A stretch of DNA of 64,000 bases from Omphalotus guepiniiformis (GCA_028554645.1 JAQOOI010000074.1:372001-436000); one strand, 5' to 3'. Shown: positions 35,606 to 47,810, numbered from the stretch's first letter. A program made the numbers and translations. Notes: a model not told the origin generated them from the letters alone.

Positions 35606-36549
35606 GTTATCGATCCAAGGAGGCAGAACGTCCAAGGATCAAGTAGGGTCTACTATAAGAAGTAAGGTAGAATGAACGATTGTTGGTAAAACTGAGATGC
35701 AATTTCGTGCATACCTCCATATTTATAAATAATAACGGGAACGCTGGCATGTGTCACCAATACCTCCAGTCAGCATAACGGCTTCATCCTGTGCTATCAT
35801 AGCGGCGCGAGCTACAGCGCATTGTATCAATGACCCAACAATCATCATTACTCAATTGAATGACTGGGTGTTGCTGAGTTGAGTCTAGACGTCTTTGAAT
35901 AGTACGATTTCCGTACAATAGCCGTCGGGCCTGTACAACAAGTATTTCAGAACGTCTCATGAAACGGGTGGACCGCATACTACCTTCCTATCATCAGGTG
36001 TTTGAGATCCCAAGTATCTGGTCCCGGATACAATAGGTATCAAGGAGAAGAAAATTACCAGTCACTCGTGGTGATCTACCGCCATCAAGAGATGCTGGAA
36101 TTGGCATTATTGCGTATCCTACATGCTGGCAAAGGATATCCTGGATAATCGTTGTTCGTGAGTTGAATTTGCTCAGATAACCAGCTATATGCCATCGAGT
36201 CGACCAGTAAACCGCGATTTTAGGTCCTGCGGAGGAACGGACATGGTTATGTCAAGTCTAATCATGATTGTAAGATGCGAAATCAGTGATGTTTTCAAAC
36301 ACTGGTAATCATTTCATCATAAGATCAATGCACGAGAATGTAGCCAGTGAGATGGTTCGCAGAGCTAGAATAGATAAGCGCAACAATGGATATACTCTCG
36401 AGTCCCTGGGCTGTAATTCATTTGATGTGCCACGTTTATTAAGAGATTCGTTATTTCGTACTCACATAGCATTGTAATTTAATTCCTGGCAGGCTTTTTA
36501 TTCTATCATCTCAGCCCCAATCCTGATTCTTGCACAGGTATATATCCGT
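35606..36549. other. Spacer between membrane-protein paralogues
   Basis: A 65-codon minus frame (35784-35978) and short plus frames occur, with no recognised motif. It may include the 3' UTR of copy B and the promoter of copy A. Confidence 0.4.
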
Positions 36550-37855
36550 TCAGGCAGCTTGGGAAGAATCTGAATGATACCAATGAGTTGGAGCCAGACT
36601 ATCCCCTTGCAGGGTTGTATCGCAATGAGTTTTCTTCAACGATATCAGGAGTAATATCGTTGTCGGGTATATGCCCTAATATGAGGTGTAAGCATAAGTA
36701 ACGACACAGTAGCAGGTAGGGGCTTACCGTTATGTGAGGAATAAACGTCCCAAAGAAGTCCGCACTTTCCGCAGAAAAGTGGTTTGTGATGATTAACAGG
36801 GCAATTATCTTACAAGAGGATAAGAAAACGGCAAGAAAGAAATACTCTGTATATACGTACCCATAAAATACAGTAGATGGACCCAGATTCTATTAAAAGA
36901 GACAGGATGCCTTCAACCCTTTTTCCTCGGCTACTTTGCCTAAAGACGAGCTCGAAATGGCGCCGATACTCCCTGCGTCACAATTCCTCTAGTCACCTCA
37001 CCTTGAGTAGCATAACAAGGAGATCACGACATACCAAGTAGCAAACGCAATAAATGACGTGGTTATCAAGTTGGTGGCGAGTAATACTGAAGGAAGAAGG
37101 ACTCGTATATTAGGCAAGGAAGAAGTCGAGTCGTCGAGTTCGATGCTAGTCTGTTTCATGATTGAGAATGTAGCGTCTATAATCCCTGCGGCTATCCTCA
37201 GAGTTAGGGTTAACATGTACGTTGGCCTCACCAAAAAGATGGCACTCACCAAAAGATGCAAACAGACAAAATCCAAGGATACAACAAAAGATTTGAGCTC
37301 GTTGATTGAATACAATCCAGGCTCTCCAGACGACTATGCAGTCGCTGATTAAGTACTGGAACACCATGAATTTGAGTCCCGCGATAAACAATTGACGGAA
37401 ATGACTTACATTGATCCTTGAAAGGACGATCAAGGCTATACTGAAGTGCTCCACAGAATGAGCTTCATCATATGTAGACAGTTCTAGTCCACGAAGCTGG
37501 CTTGTTAACGACAAGTTGCTCGCGATAAGATCCGCTGTGTCAATAGCAAACATGAGAACGATGATAGTCAGCATTGTGCACGGCAACATTGGACCGGAGA
37601 GTCCTCTGCGTCTATATCATCTCTCAGTATAAACAATGAACGGCAGAAGAGTGTTAACCTACATTATCAAGTATGCCGTGATGATAGTCAAAGCTGTATA
37701 TACTCCTGTGATATGGATATCCATGTAATTCGTCGTATGAGAGCGAAAGCGAAAGGATGCGCACCATACAATATTCCGCCAATGGAGTTCATGATACTTG
37801 CATCGAGTATGGCGGACACGGTAGTCTTGTCCAGAATACAGTGTTGGGAACACAT
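36550..37855 (-). CDS. Multi-pass membrane protein, copy B
   Basis: Paralogue of the preceding gene in the same orientation, about 950 bases apart. Start MCSQHCILDKTTVSAILDAS at 37855; exon 1 ends at GGILYG and joins VYTALTIITAYLI. Then MLPCTMLTIIVLMFAIDTAD, YLISDCIVVWRAWIVFNQRA, ILGFCLFASFG and RVLLPSVLLATNLITTSFIA follow, giving about seven hydrophobic helices. The tail reads RQSSRGKRVEGILSLLIESG, SIYCILWV, SADFFGTFIPHIT and IYPTTILLLISLKKTHCDTT and ends DSSQAA at 36550. All exon joins keep phase, so this copy looks intact. Function is unknown; these families are expanded in mushroom genomes. Confidence 0.78.
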
Positions 37856-38092
37856 ATTTTTCACAAGGGTCCGGGAAAGAGTTAGAGACGACGCAAGGAA
37901 AATTTTTGAGGCCAGAGGGACGAACTGAGACTACGGAGTAGAACAATTTTGGCGTACATATAGGCCCCAGCCTCCGTCCAAGAAAATCCGGTAGGTTACT
38001 ATCCGAAGACAGATGCATTCATACATGCGTTGCAGGAATTCATATTTGGACCATCATCAGTTTCAAGCAATGTTTTGATCTCTTGTCCCAAC

Positions 38093-38320
38093 TTAACACG
38101 CGCACCCAGAGGTAATATAAAGGCCTATAAAAATAACAAAGAGCGTCTGTTGAGTCTTCACGCTACCCGCCGTCCTCAGCGCAGTTGCACACGCAAGGAT
38201 GACAACGTTATAGTCGCTGATATTCCAGGCGAGAAATCTTGCGAACATCGAGGCCAACAGCGTCAAGAAGCATCTCCAGAGTGGTACCAGGCAGAGAGTG
38301 CCGCCAAGCAGATGATTCAC
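38093..38320 (-). other. Hydrophobic ORF, unassigned
   Basis: A 75-codon frame with two or three possible membrane helices (LLGGTLCLVPLWRCFLTLLA, TLFVIFIGLYIT). It could be a small gene, an exon, or chance; I found no joining exon and no family. Confidence 0.2.
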
Positions 38321-38437
38321 AGCTGCGCTACGAATTCTCAGCTCCGTGCTATGCTGATGGTATGTTACAATGATGCCACATTTAATTGTTACTTTCCCAC
38401 CTCACCTCACCCTACCTCACCTCAACTCATGTAATCC

Positions 38438-39031
38438 ATGGTCACTCTCTGGATTGTCCCGTCTGAAGAGGACACCCGCAGATTGAAGAGAATCATGAAT
38501 ATTCGTCCCGTATCGTCTACCGCTTCAGAATCATCGTATCCCAATTTTGATCCTCATATCACTCTTGCTGCACCACCTTCATCCTCAGATATCCCGCTTA
38601 CAAAACTTCGCGACTGTATACCCTCTTCTCACTCTGGTCTTGAAATCCAATTTCAATCGGTCGAGAAGGGCACACACTTCTTTCGATCAGTCTACATCGC
38701 CATAAAGCTGACTCCGGAACTCATCGCTCTACATGAGCATGTACATAAGGCGTTGAATCTTGAGCCTCGGACACCTTCTTTCCCTCACGTTTCTCTGTGC
38801 TACATCTCCGATGAGGATGCTGTTCAAGGCGAGCGGGAGAAATACTACCAAGAGTTGGAATCTTCGGGAAGAATTCGTTGGGACGCTGATGGAAATGTAA
38901 GGTTGAACTGTGGCCAGGGTACCGAAGAGGATTGGATGGCGGGTTTTATCGCGCCCGAGATTTGGATCGCAGATTGCGTAGGTCCTGTCGAAGAGTGGTC
39001 TGTAGTGGAAAAAATTCAACTAAAGGCTTGA
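38438..39031 (+). CDS. CPD1: 2',3'-cyclic-nucleotide 3'-phosphodiesterase (2H family, Cpd1-like)
   Basis: Hydrolyses 2',3'-cyclic ends, classically ADP-ribose 1'',2''-cyclic phosphate left by tRNA splicing, to the 1''-phosphate. The single exon encodes 197 residues, close to yeast Cpd1. Both catalytic HxT/S motifs are present: FDPHITLAAPP (His40, Thr42) and SFPHVSLCYI (His117, Ser119). The N-terminal VTLWIVPSEEDTRRL and the FFRSVYIAI strand also fit the fold. The start ATG follows a pyrimidine-rich leader with repeated CCTCA units (about 38398-38427). Neighbours give no functional link, although Ire1-dependent HAC1 splicing also uses RNA ends of the same chemical kind. Confidence 0.92.
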   Translation: MVTLWIVPSEEDTRRLKRIMNIRPVSSTASESSYPNFDPHITLAAPPSSSDIPLTKLRDCIPSSHSGLEIQFQSVEKGTHFFRSVYIAIKLTPELIALHEHVHKALNLEPRTPSFPHVSLCYISDEDAVQGEREKYYQELESSGRIRWDADGNVRLNCGQGTEEDWMAGFIAPEIWIADCVGPVEEWSVVEKIQLKA

Positions 39032-39788
39032 GGAAGTTGAGTTTGGGAGTCTAAAGATATTCAAGTTCACGAGCTCTTCTTCGCCCTATCTAGTTTCATC
39101 ATTGCTCACTCGATTCCAGTTCTCGTCACATATGTAGTAGTAATAAGTGCGCAATCAACACTTTCCAGAACGACTTAGTGTAACCATCTGTGATCGATTA
39201 TCTCCCGCAGCGTTTGGAAATGATACAGCGCATACACCTACATAGTAGGCATCGGTCACCGACCGTTTCTTTTCTATGGTTGCCGTCAGTTTGCGTCTGT
39301 GTGAAGCAATATCACACCTGTAGATGTAGGAAAGCAAATTTCAACGGATCTTATTGGACGTCAAGGGCAGCCGTATCTATCAACCGTCTGTTCGACAAGG
39401 ATTTCTGCGGAGAGCTCTATGCGTTGAGCTTTGCTACAGAGCAGGTAATGCAGATTAGTACAAGAGAAGATCGAAGCTCGAGGCAGTGTCAGAAGCAAAA
39501 TGAAACGAAGGAAGGAAAAGGCTTACAATGACCCCTTCGAATTCAGAACATCGCGAACGGAGACCCGGGGAAGAAAGTACAGATGTCTGAAGAGTTTAAT
39601 CTCCGATGTATTCTGTATTCGATGCATTGAGCACCTCTACAGAGATCGCGTTGGCGAATCCAAGATGTCCAAGATGAACCAGGCGGCAAGGGACGTCAAA
39701 GCAAGTGAGGCGAGCGCACAGTCGACCCGCATGAAGTCAGTTGACCTGTACCACATCAAATACCGGGTTGACCGGTCTCCTCGTCGTT
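39032..39788. other. Convergent 3' flanks
   Basis: Between the stop of the phosphodiesterase gene (plus) and the stop of the second bZIP gene (minus). Frames at 39190-39531 and 39500-39913 (plus) lack motifs. No gene supported. Confidence 0.45.
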
Positions 39789-40517
39789 CTAGGGCGTTTT
39801 GTTTGTCTGTCTCTTTGTTAAGAGACTCATGTGCGACAAGGCAGGTGACCCATCAATATCCGAGGAGAGATCTACATGAACCTGAGACGGAGAACGCGAG
39901 GGGCAAAATGTAGGGTGACATTCGGTATCGGAGGGTGGGTAAAGTAGGGTGAACGATGAAGGTTCGGACGAGGTTGAACGGTTTGACGGAGACGACTCTG
40001 CGTCTCTAGGCGGTGATGCAGTAGCCATGATCGTTCTATTCGGAGCCAAGCTACGACTTCCAGGACCCGAACCAGCGCTCTCCAAGGCTCGTAAGACGAC
40101 ATCCCATTGCTCTTCCAACATTTTCACAGTCCGCTTGAGTTCTTCGTTTTCTTGCCTCAGACACGCATTTTCTGATTCGATTTGGCTGAGACGCGTCGAT
40201 TCCGAATCGCGGGATGACTTGGAGCCTGAGATGTATCCAGCTGTATCTGGACTGGAAGAAATACGATCGTTATCCGAATCACGAACAATCTTCTCCAATT
40301 CCTCGACGCGTGCTTCTAAGGAGACAACATAAGCTTTTTGACGCTCGCGACTCTTTCGAGCAGAGACACGATTCCGTTCTTTGCGTGAAGATGGTTGGGC
40401 GTCTAGCTGTGCTGCCTGAGATAGAGTGGGAGAAGGGGTATTGGGGGCTAGATCAAGGAGAGACGAAGATTTTGAAGGCGATTCGTTGCTTGCTCGTCGT
40501 CGTTTAGTGGGAGGCAT
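39789..40517 (-). CDS. bZIP transcription factor, second of three
   Basis: A single-exon frame of 242 residues from ATG at 40517. The basic region (about 45-62) reads RKERNRVSARKSRERQKAYV, followed by a short zipper SLEARVEELEKIV. After a Ser-rich spacer comes SQIESENACLRQENEELKR and the motif ENEEL-x7-E-x2-W-D-x4-A-L, shared with the HAC1-like gene at 31116-32557 and the bZIP at 53915-54712. The C-terminal third is Ser/Pro-rich with an ASPPRDAESS stretch and ends in a basic KRQTNKTP. No Ire1-type site pair was noticed. Targets unknown; nuclear by inference. Confidence 0.88.
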   Translation of the reverse strand: MPPTKRRRASNESPSKSSSLLDLAPNTPSPTLSQAAQLDAQPSSRKERNRVSARKSRERQKAYVVSLEARVEELEKIVRDSDNDRISSSPDTAGYISGSKSSRDSESTRLSQIESENACLRQENEELKRTVKMLEEQWDVVLRALESAGSGPGSRSLAPNRTIMATASPPRDAESSPSNRSTSSEPSSFTLLYPPSDTECHPTFCPSRSPSQVHVDLSSDIDGSPALSHMSLLTKRQTNKTP

Positions 40518-41949
40518 TACGTTCTCGAGCATTCTTCCCAGCGCGCTCTACATAGATCTCATAGGGTGTGCTTGCAACGATGAGAACGAACTCAGCTGAG
40601 AGCATCTAAGTTCAACTCGGGTTGTGCGGCAAATCGCCATAACCACGTGAGCACCATACTTTTTCTAAGACTAAGTACTGCCTCACCCGTCAATTATATC
40701 TCGGACTCTTGAACTGTATCGATGATGGTGTATAAATTTGGCAAGAAGTTTGATTTTCTACGTCGATGGCAGGCGACCCTGACCTGAAACATAGTATCCA
40801 GTGATAGGTGGAACTCTGCCGCATAGCTTGCGATATCTTTAGACTCGTGGACGCTCTCTCGGCATTCTTTCGTTTCAATATTGCTTGTGAAAGGGCTTGC
40901 TGTAATGTGCATACGAGGAAAGGAAGCAGCCCGCTTCTTCTTGAGGAGGTGCGACATACGAAACGAGTTGAATGGAGTCACAAGAAGAGAAGGTTCGTGG
41001 TCTGCGAGGATCCGGGTCCGGGGAGGGTCCTGTAGTCTAACTTTAAGACCACAGGTGGGGTAAATGCCTCGCAGCATCTTTGTAACCGCGTTGAACGGTA
41101 GCTATGTTGGTCTGGACTTTACTGAGAAAGTGGGGAGACTCCAACGTTGACTCCGGAAAAATGGTGTTACGTGAAACTCTCACTGCGTCTCATGGTGCTG
41201 TTATGGTGTGAAGGCCTTCTCGTCTCTCGACGCTCGTACTTAGGACGAAACTAGATTTCAAGCTCTAGAAGGGCTGCTTGAGAGGATCCAGGTCGGTTTG
41301 GACGTCAATGCTTCTTCATGTCGGTTGGTTGACAACGGAGGGTAGAGTCGATTGGTACTATTCGATCGCCTGTCAAGAACCACTGAAGCTGCCACACGTC
41401 CGCTTTCTTCTTTGACCAGTCCCGGCGGTACAATATCTCGTTTCACACGCTCTGGCCAGGGTCACGAAAGGTCACTGAAGAGGTCACCAACCATAACACC
41501 GTGACCATTATCCTGTGCAATGGCAGCGGCGACCACAACAAAACGTGTACGATTCAAGATGTCGGGTTTGCCTTCTTTCGCCGCGGTTTTTCTACGTTGA
41601 ACGCTGTTCAATCCTGTTGGAAGCTCAGCTGCTGTCCAGACCTCTCTCAGACCCCTCTACTCTGCCTCGAGGTTTTGTTCCCCAACTGCTGCCCTCTCAA
41701 GAAGTTCATTTTGTTCTGGTCTAGGGTAATGAAGTCCGAGGAATGCTGAGCTCCAGAGGAAAAATGTAAGGAGAATCACTGTTAGGTACGGCCATCATGC
41801 TGCATTGGGGGACGGGGGGATAAAAAATTTTTACTCCAGATTTCATGCTGTTGCATGGCGCGTTGAAGTGCGTAGAGCTAGCGACTTTGTTGGTGGGGGT
41901 AGTTGTCCACTTGGTTTTCTCATCATATTCTTTCCTACCCTCTCATCAT
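40518..41949. other. Spacer before the transposase-like gene
   Basis: Contains the promoter of the second bZIP gene and short frames without recognised motifs. A left boundary (terminal repeat or target duplication) for the following element was looked for by eye and not found. Confidence 0.4.
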
Positions 41950-44900
41950 ATGTCTTGTCGAATCACAATAAACGATCTTTTGAATCCTGCCTCGCCATAC
42001 CAAGAATCTGCAAGCACACTTCCCAGCTATGCGTCCGGTGTACAGCACCAGCGGGCCGTACCAGTGTCCTCTCTTGCCTCTACAACCCGGACTCTCTTGC
42101 ACTCTGGCTACCAGCTGAACAGAAAAGTCACGCTTTCTGCCGTCTATGAGTATCCAAGTGCAACATCATCTGAATACCCGGAAACTGGGCTCAACAGAGA
42201 GGACACTGTTGGGCATCTATTCAGGATGGACCTGGATCAGTGGGTTAGCCCTGCCCGTGATTTCGCATATTCAAGGGGCTCCCCTCGCGGAGTCGCATCT
42301 GAGCCAGTCTTGGTATCACTACTTGTAGACAGTGAGACAGGTGAAATGGTACCTAGTGCTGTTCGACACTCTACATGTACGTATGTAGTACAGGTGTTTC
42401 AAAATATAATCTGTTTACATTATCACCAAGGTCAAGGAGTTAAAATTTGTCCATTCTACAACATTGACAAGCTCCACATGCATTCCTCTGCCTCCCGAGA
42501 GGAACTTCAAGCACGTGTTCTCCATGACCGGGAGACAAGGTTAGAATTCTCGTCGCCTAGTAGGGAAATTTTCAGGAGGACTAGCGCATTCCTCACTGCG
42601 CTCAGACGCTCTGGGTGCACCTCTACAACCTTTGAGCCTCATCTTGCCAGAAGTTGGGAAGGCTTGACCAATATTGAAGCATCACACCTTGGGAACCCAT
42701 ACCTCCGCCGTGGATACCCAGAAAAGCCAGACAAGTGTCATGGCCGGCTTATCTTTGGCCATATGTTCAATGGAACTCCTTTTGTGAAGTACGTCTTTGT
42801 GTTTTTCTTAGTAATTATTCCGTTCTCACTTGCAATCTTAGATGTGAATATCACACCCCGCTGAATCGAGACCACTTCTTTGACAGTTCAGTTGGAAATG
42901 GATCCTACGATATTGTATATATGGAAGCGGTATTCACTGAAGACACTGAAGAGATACTCCGCATTGAAAGTGAAGCTGAGGCGAGTGGATATGGGCCAAG
43001 AATAGCTTGTCAGACCATCACAAACAATTCATCTCAGCGACTTTTCTGCCGTACGTTCTTGTGATACCACATTATCATCTGGTACTAATTGTGTATCATA
43101 ATATCTAGCCTGCGATCACCGAGACAACACTGATGGTCTCTTGAAGCAGCCACAGATGGAACAGTTGCGATGCTCTTGTACATTTCGAGAATATGAACCT
43201 TTGAAAGAATATCGTTCACTCTGTCCTTATATACTTGTCACCAGTAAAGGTCCACATTCCCATCCTATTCCATTGCCAGAGAAAACTCCGTTGTCGGTCA
43301 AATCTGAATTGACACACCTCATTCAGAAGTTAGACATTGACTTAGCAGACATCACACCCCGGCAATTTCTACGTCACCCCATCGTGAAATCATACCTTGC
43401 CACTCGGTTTCCACTCATCCAAAATCCAATGCTCAGTGATCTTCATATCTCTTTATCGAACCGGAGTCATCTGAAGGTATACATCGAGGGTATCAAAAGG
43501 GAATGCTTTCCTGAAGGTACTGGCTGGAAAGGTCGGTGTGGCGACAATCAAGTAATGCATACGCACAACTAATGTGCATCTAGGCTTAGTACACCTAAAA
43601 CATTTGCAAGATTCAGTACTACATGCAGACGAGCAGTATATTCGCACTCTTCTTGAAGTCCTGCCATATGAGCTCCAGGGTGATGTGGATGATACACCAG
43701 AAGACTCGGACAGATCCATGGCAGCCGTTCCACTTCGGATTGCAATTTGCATGAGTCCTGAAGCCAGCCAACGATTTATTGAAGCCCAGCATATCCAAAG
43801 TGATATTAGTTTCCGGCGGGTAGTGGGATTCTATGAGTTGGAAATAACATCGATTGATCTTGACACTAATACTAGTGAGATTTCTTCACTGCTAAGTTGA
43901 AGATACATTGTTCTGAGTTGTTTCATTCCAGGTATAACATTCTGTCGTGTTTATTTAACCCAGCAAACTGCCTTCGCCCACCTTCAGACACTTCGGGAGA
44001 TCAACAAGATTTTAGTGGCGGACACAGGAAGGGGCCTACAGTGGCGACATATTCATGGACGTAGTGTTGATGACTATAAAGGGAATATCTTAAACTGGGT
44101 CGTAGACCAGCATCGGGGTCAAGCAAAAGGTAACCTATCAATTCAATCGTCTATCGAGACTCAGCTCATGTGTTGCGAAAATGTAAGGAATTGGCCTTTA
44201 TACACAAGAAATAGCCCAGGCATTTAGCACGAAGCTTGACTTTCATGAACCACTTCGCTTCATAAGTTCACTAGACCCTTACGACCATCTTCGACGCTTC
44301 TTGACTCTCTGTACAGTTCATTATGCCCGCAATGTGCAACGTAGTTCCGTGCCTGAAGATACCAAGAATCTTATGCGCAGCTTAGTATGCATCCGACATG
44401 ATGATTGGGAAGAGACTTTGACCAAGATACGCATTCTTGGGGGTAGAGCTGCTGAAAGTGAGCTTTATTCTCATAATGGCCATCACTATTACTAAAGAGT
44501 TCCAACAATGGCAGACTGGGTCGCTGACAAGGAGCAATGCAAGTTTGCTTTTGCTGGTATCTGTTGGGAGAAAAGTTTCATTCCACTAGACATCTGGAAC
44601 TCACGGCGCCGAGATTCAAACACGGTTGAGATTGCCCATGCCAACGTGAATAGAGAGGGGGTCCACTGTACCCTAGTCGGAGGGGTGCAAAAGGGAAGAC
44701 ATTTTGATACGATGAAGATGCAGTCCTTGAAGGTGCAGATACGACTCAATTCTCTTTTTATAGCGACATCATTTCTAACTGTTTTACATTGGTGAAGATC
44801 CGAGAGAATTTTGGAGTCCGTGAAACCTATCAGTCTAAACATCCTTCCGAGAATGCACTTCGTAACTTGAGACGCAAAGGTACTAGTATTTATTGCGGCT

Positions 44901-45247
44901 TTCAGATAAAATAAAATTAACACAGCAGAATAGCATATCATCGGCAAAGGAACTTTGCATTGGAGGACCAAAGAATTGAAGCGCACAATCTCAAGATGAC
45001 CAATTGTCTCTCAAAGCTCCACAGTGTCCAGCAGGGTGTTGCCAGCACCTTTGCCCGCATTCAAGGACTGCAGCAATACAACGACACCTCAGCCGTTGAG
45101 GCCACGATTTGTAAATGGGAGCAGGAAAAGGCTCGGGAGGAAAAGGCTCGAGTAGCATATCAAAAGCAGGCATCACAGGGTGAGCACCTAATTGGAAGTG
45201 GCTCAGGAAAAATAGGTATACTATTGCCTACGCGGGAAACAAACTAG
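41950..45247 (+). CDS. Large transposase-like protein of a basidiomycete repeat family
   Basis: Nine exons (41950-42788, 42842-43050, 43109-43531, 43584-43874, 43932-44129, 44188-44457, 44500-44732, 44798-44879, 44934-45247) join to an unbroken 952 residues. I recognise the pattern as a protein repeated in many agaricomycete genomes: NRDHFFDSSVGNGSYDI, a Cys/His cluster (RLFCPCDHRD, LRCSCTF), SKGPHSHPIPLPEKTP, LTPRQFLRHP-like and ISLSNRSHLKVYI. Then comes SDISFRRVVGFYELEI, TFCRVYLTQQTA, QWRHIHG and WVVDQHRGQAKGIGLY, and DWVADKEQ with REGVHCTLVGGVQKGR. Its DxxF, D and late acidic residues recall MULE-type DDE transposases, but I cannot place the catalytic triad with confidence. The C-terminus is a coiled coil. 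An intact frame suggests recent activity or selection. It converges on a second intact gene. Confidence 0.72.
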
Positions 45248-45463
45248 ATCATGTAAGGGATGAATAGTTATCTAATTGACATACCTCTGCTCCTCTCCTC
45301 CGGGGCATAAGTATAAATTGGTGATTGAATGCTGTCCCACTGGTTGGAAGAGATTAGTGGCTATAGTTAAAGTCTGACTCTAGTTTGGGTAACATGTAAC
45401 TACGTGTGATACAATATTTTATATATATGTTAATATTGATTACAGGTGCATGCTGACATAATA

Positions 45464-45513
45464 CAGTCCTTTTTCAGGAGGGCAACGAAGATTGCCCTCC
45501 TGAAAAAGGACTG
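45464..45513. repeat. Perfect hairpin, 22-bp arms, 6-base loop
   Basis: CAGTCCTTTTTCAGGAGGGC plus AA at 45464-45485 is exactly complementary to 45492-45513, with loop CGAAGA. It lies between the 3' ends of two convergent genes. A perfect stem of this length is unlikely by chance; it may be a foldback element end, a small-RNA precursor or a transcript terminator. Confidence 0.85.
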
Positions 45514-45894
45514 TTTACATTTATTGAATGTTGGGGCCAGCACAGAGTGCCAGAGATGGCCTTCGTATTTTGAACTACAATATCTTGTCTTGTTCACCTC
45601 CGTATTGGCAGTGGCAATTCCTTGCTATTCATGGAGTGCTGTGCTTGGAACGGCTGTCCCTCTGTTGGCTTCAATTCTGGAACTAAAGAGATGGGTTCAA
45701 TCAACGTACCACACCCCACTTAGCCAGCGGCCTCTCAGGACATTCACGGCTACTATCTCAAAGTGCAAGATATATTTCAAGATTTACAGTTACTTTGACT
45801 AACGAAGTAAGAGTTCATCATAATGATGATTTTGGCCTCAGCTCAACGCTGATTTTTAGTTATAAACAACAAAGATTATGGAAGAAAGATATAT

Positions 45895-47810
45895 CTATTC
45901 AGATTCTTCATCGGACACATATTTTGCAGGAATGCCCATTTCTTCATCTCCTTCTAAGCCGCAGTACCAGTCCGACTCAAGGTGAGTTTTGTGTCCATCA
46001 AAGGAGCGATATCCACTACACGAAGGGCATTTGCGGAACGCTGTACTTATCATAACCCATGCATCGTGTGGGATACCTGCTCTGGTATTCCATCTCAGCC
46101 AAGCCATACCAATGACGGATTCAATAGCGGGATCTCTGTGGATACTGGGCTCCTGGGTGTTATCTGAAGAATTAATGGTAGGCAAGGTAGGAATCAGCTG
46201 GGCGAGGTTAGCAACTGTGGAGCAAGCGATGAGTAAGGTGCCGGAATTGTAGTAGCAGGTATGAATGTGTACCTATTTCGAAATCAGGGGTGTTTTGGCA
46301 GCGCGAGTATCGTAGATGTTGTTGATATCCATCACCAGAGAAGTAGCAGAGGCAGGAAAAGCACTTAAACGACTGCCCGCGTAGTTGTGCAAATGATTCC
46401 TCGTTAATCCCACGGGGTGAGTTGAATAGGAGAATTGCTCGACCAACTGAGGTGTTCAAGTTCCTACCCCCAAAGACCCAAGTTGACGTCCAGCTACCGA
46501 CCTCATGGAACGGCTTAAGCGCATCTGGGGTGGTAGATATGTCCTCTACATCAAAGGCAGGGTGGGCTCGGGGGTTGTCTGCGTAGATTCCGTCTTCAGC
46601 CGCAAGGAGTACAGATTCAATCAATGGAACGTCTATGCCAGACAAAACAGACAAGATTGTAAGTTGATAATGTTACCAAACCAGACGAGGGTTATGCTTA
46701 CCAGTAAGCTTCCGTACTGCCACCTCTTCCTCGGAATAATAGCACCTCATGAACAACTTATAGCGAGTGCTTGGTTGGGGTGTGCATCCACTATGAGAAC
46801 CAGTGGCAGAGGAAGATGTGGAAGACACAGAGGAAGATGTGGAAGCTTGCGATGAAGGTGTTGAACCAGTAGTGCGTGAGCTTCGTGGTGGGGTGGAGGG
46901 CAAATCACCCCGGGAAAACATCAACCTGTCAGTGGCAAAGGTGGCGGCGTCATCTGCTAGAACTTTGTTGCTGTCCGGTGAAGAAAGTTGCTCTAGCTGT
47001 AATTGAACCTCGCCTGCTTCAACTAGTCATTCATTAGATTTGAGTTTGAATATGTGACCAAGAGAGGTTACGACACTTACCAAGATCCTCGAGTGATTGC
47101 CGTATTGCCTTTTCAACATCTGTCAGAAAACTAACATCATTTTTGAGAGATTGTGGTTTGGACATCGAAGATGATTCCTGCTTGATCAGCAGCCTGAGGG
47201 GTTTTTTGTTTAGAGAAGGGATAGGCACTATAAGCAAGGACATTTCAGAACAGATAGAATATCAAGACTTTTTTTAGAAACTTACTCCAGATGCATCGGT
47301 GACTTCTTGGGGTGAAATAGCCTGTGCAATCCAGGTTGGGGTCATGACGATGCCTCAGAACTGGGTACATCTCAGACCAGCATGGATCCCGAGAAGAGTT
47401 GGCAAGGTGAGGACAGTGTGGCAGCTGTAATTGGGGTGTACCGGCAAGGAGGATGAGGCGCTGTATCCCAAGCCCACGTCTTGAATTTTGTTTCAGAGCC
47501 CCAAACTCAAGTCATTGAAGGACAATACATACCGATCATATCCTACCCAACCCATCTTGCCAGCATCAAAGGTGGCTAGAAGTCCGTTGGACACAAAGTC
47601 CTCCTCTAGGGTGTTGGACAGAATAAGACAATGAGCAGGGGAGGGGTCGTTGCGGGCCAAGTCATCAGTAACTATACACATCCGGTAAGGGTCATCAGGA
47701 AGGCGAGGGACCAGGGCAGAAGACCGCTGAACATTTGAGTAAGGCGGGCTTGCTTGAGAGCGCTGAAGACGAGGAGGAAGGCTATAGGAGCGACCTTTTC
47801 TATAGGACAT
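45895..47810 (-). CDS. Uncharacterised 536-aa protein, partner of the transposase-like gene
   Basis: Six exons (47533-47810, 47286-47479, 47081-47227, 46702-47013, 46273-46632, 45895-46214) join in phase to 536 residues. The N-terminus is basic (MSYRKGRSYSLPPRLQR), then YRMCIVTDDLARND and RRGLGIQRLILLAGTPQLQL. The middle has a Gln/Glu coiled segment and a Ser/Thr run (near 46800-46860). Two Cys/His clusters follow: KCFSCLCYFSGDGYQQHLRY in exon 5, a C2H2-like pattern, and KCPSCSGYRSFDGHKTHLES in exon 6, a second one with the same C-x2-C...H-x3-H type spacing. These could be DNA-binding fingers. No enzyme motif was recognised. The gene is convergent with the transposase-like gene and both are undamaged, so they may form one mobile unit; that is inference. 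Confidence 0.68.

Noticed and set aside
46790..46870. Plus-strand acidic/Gly repeat frame (GRCGRHRGRCG)
   Set aside because: It is the antisense of the Ser/Thr run in the minus-strand 536-residue gene.
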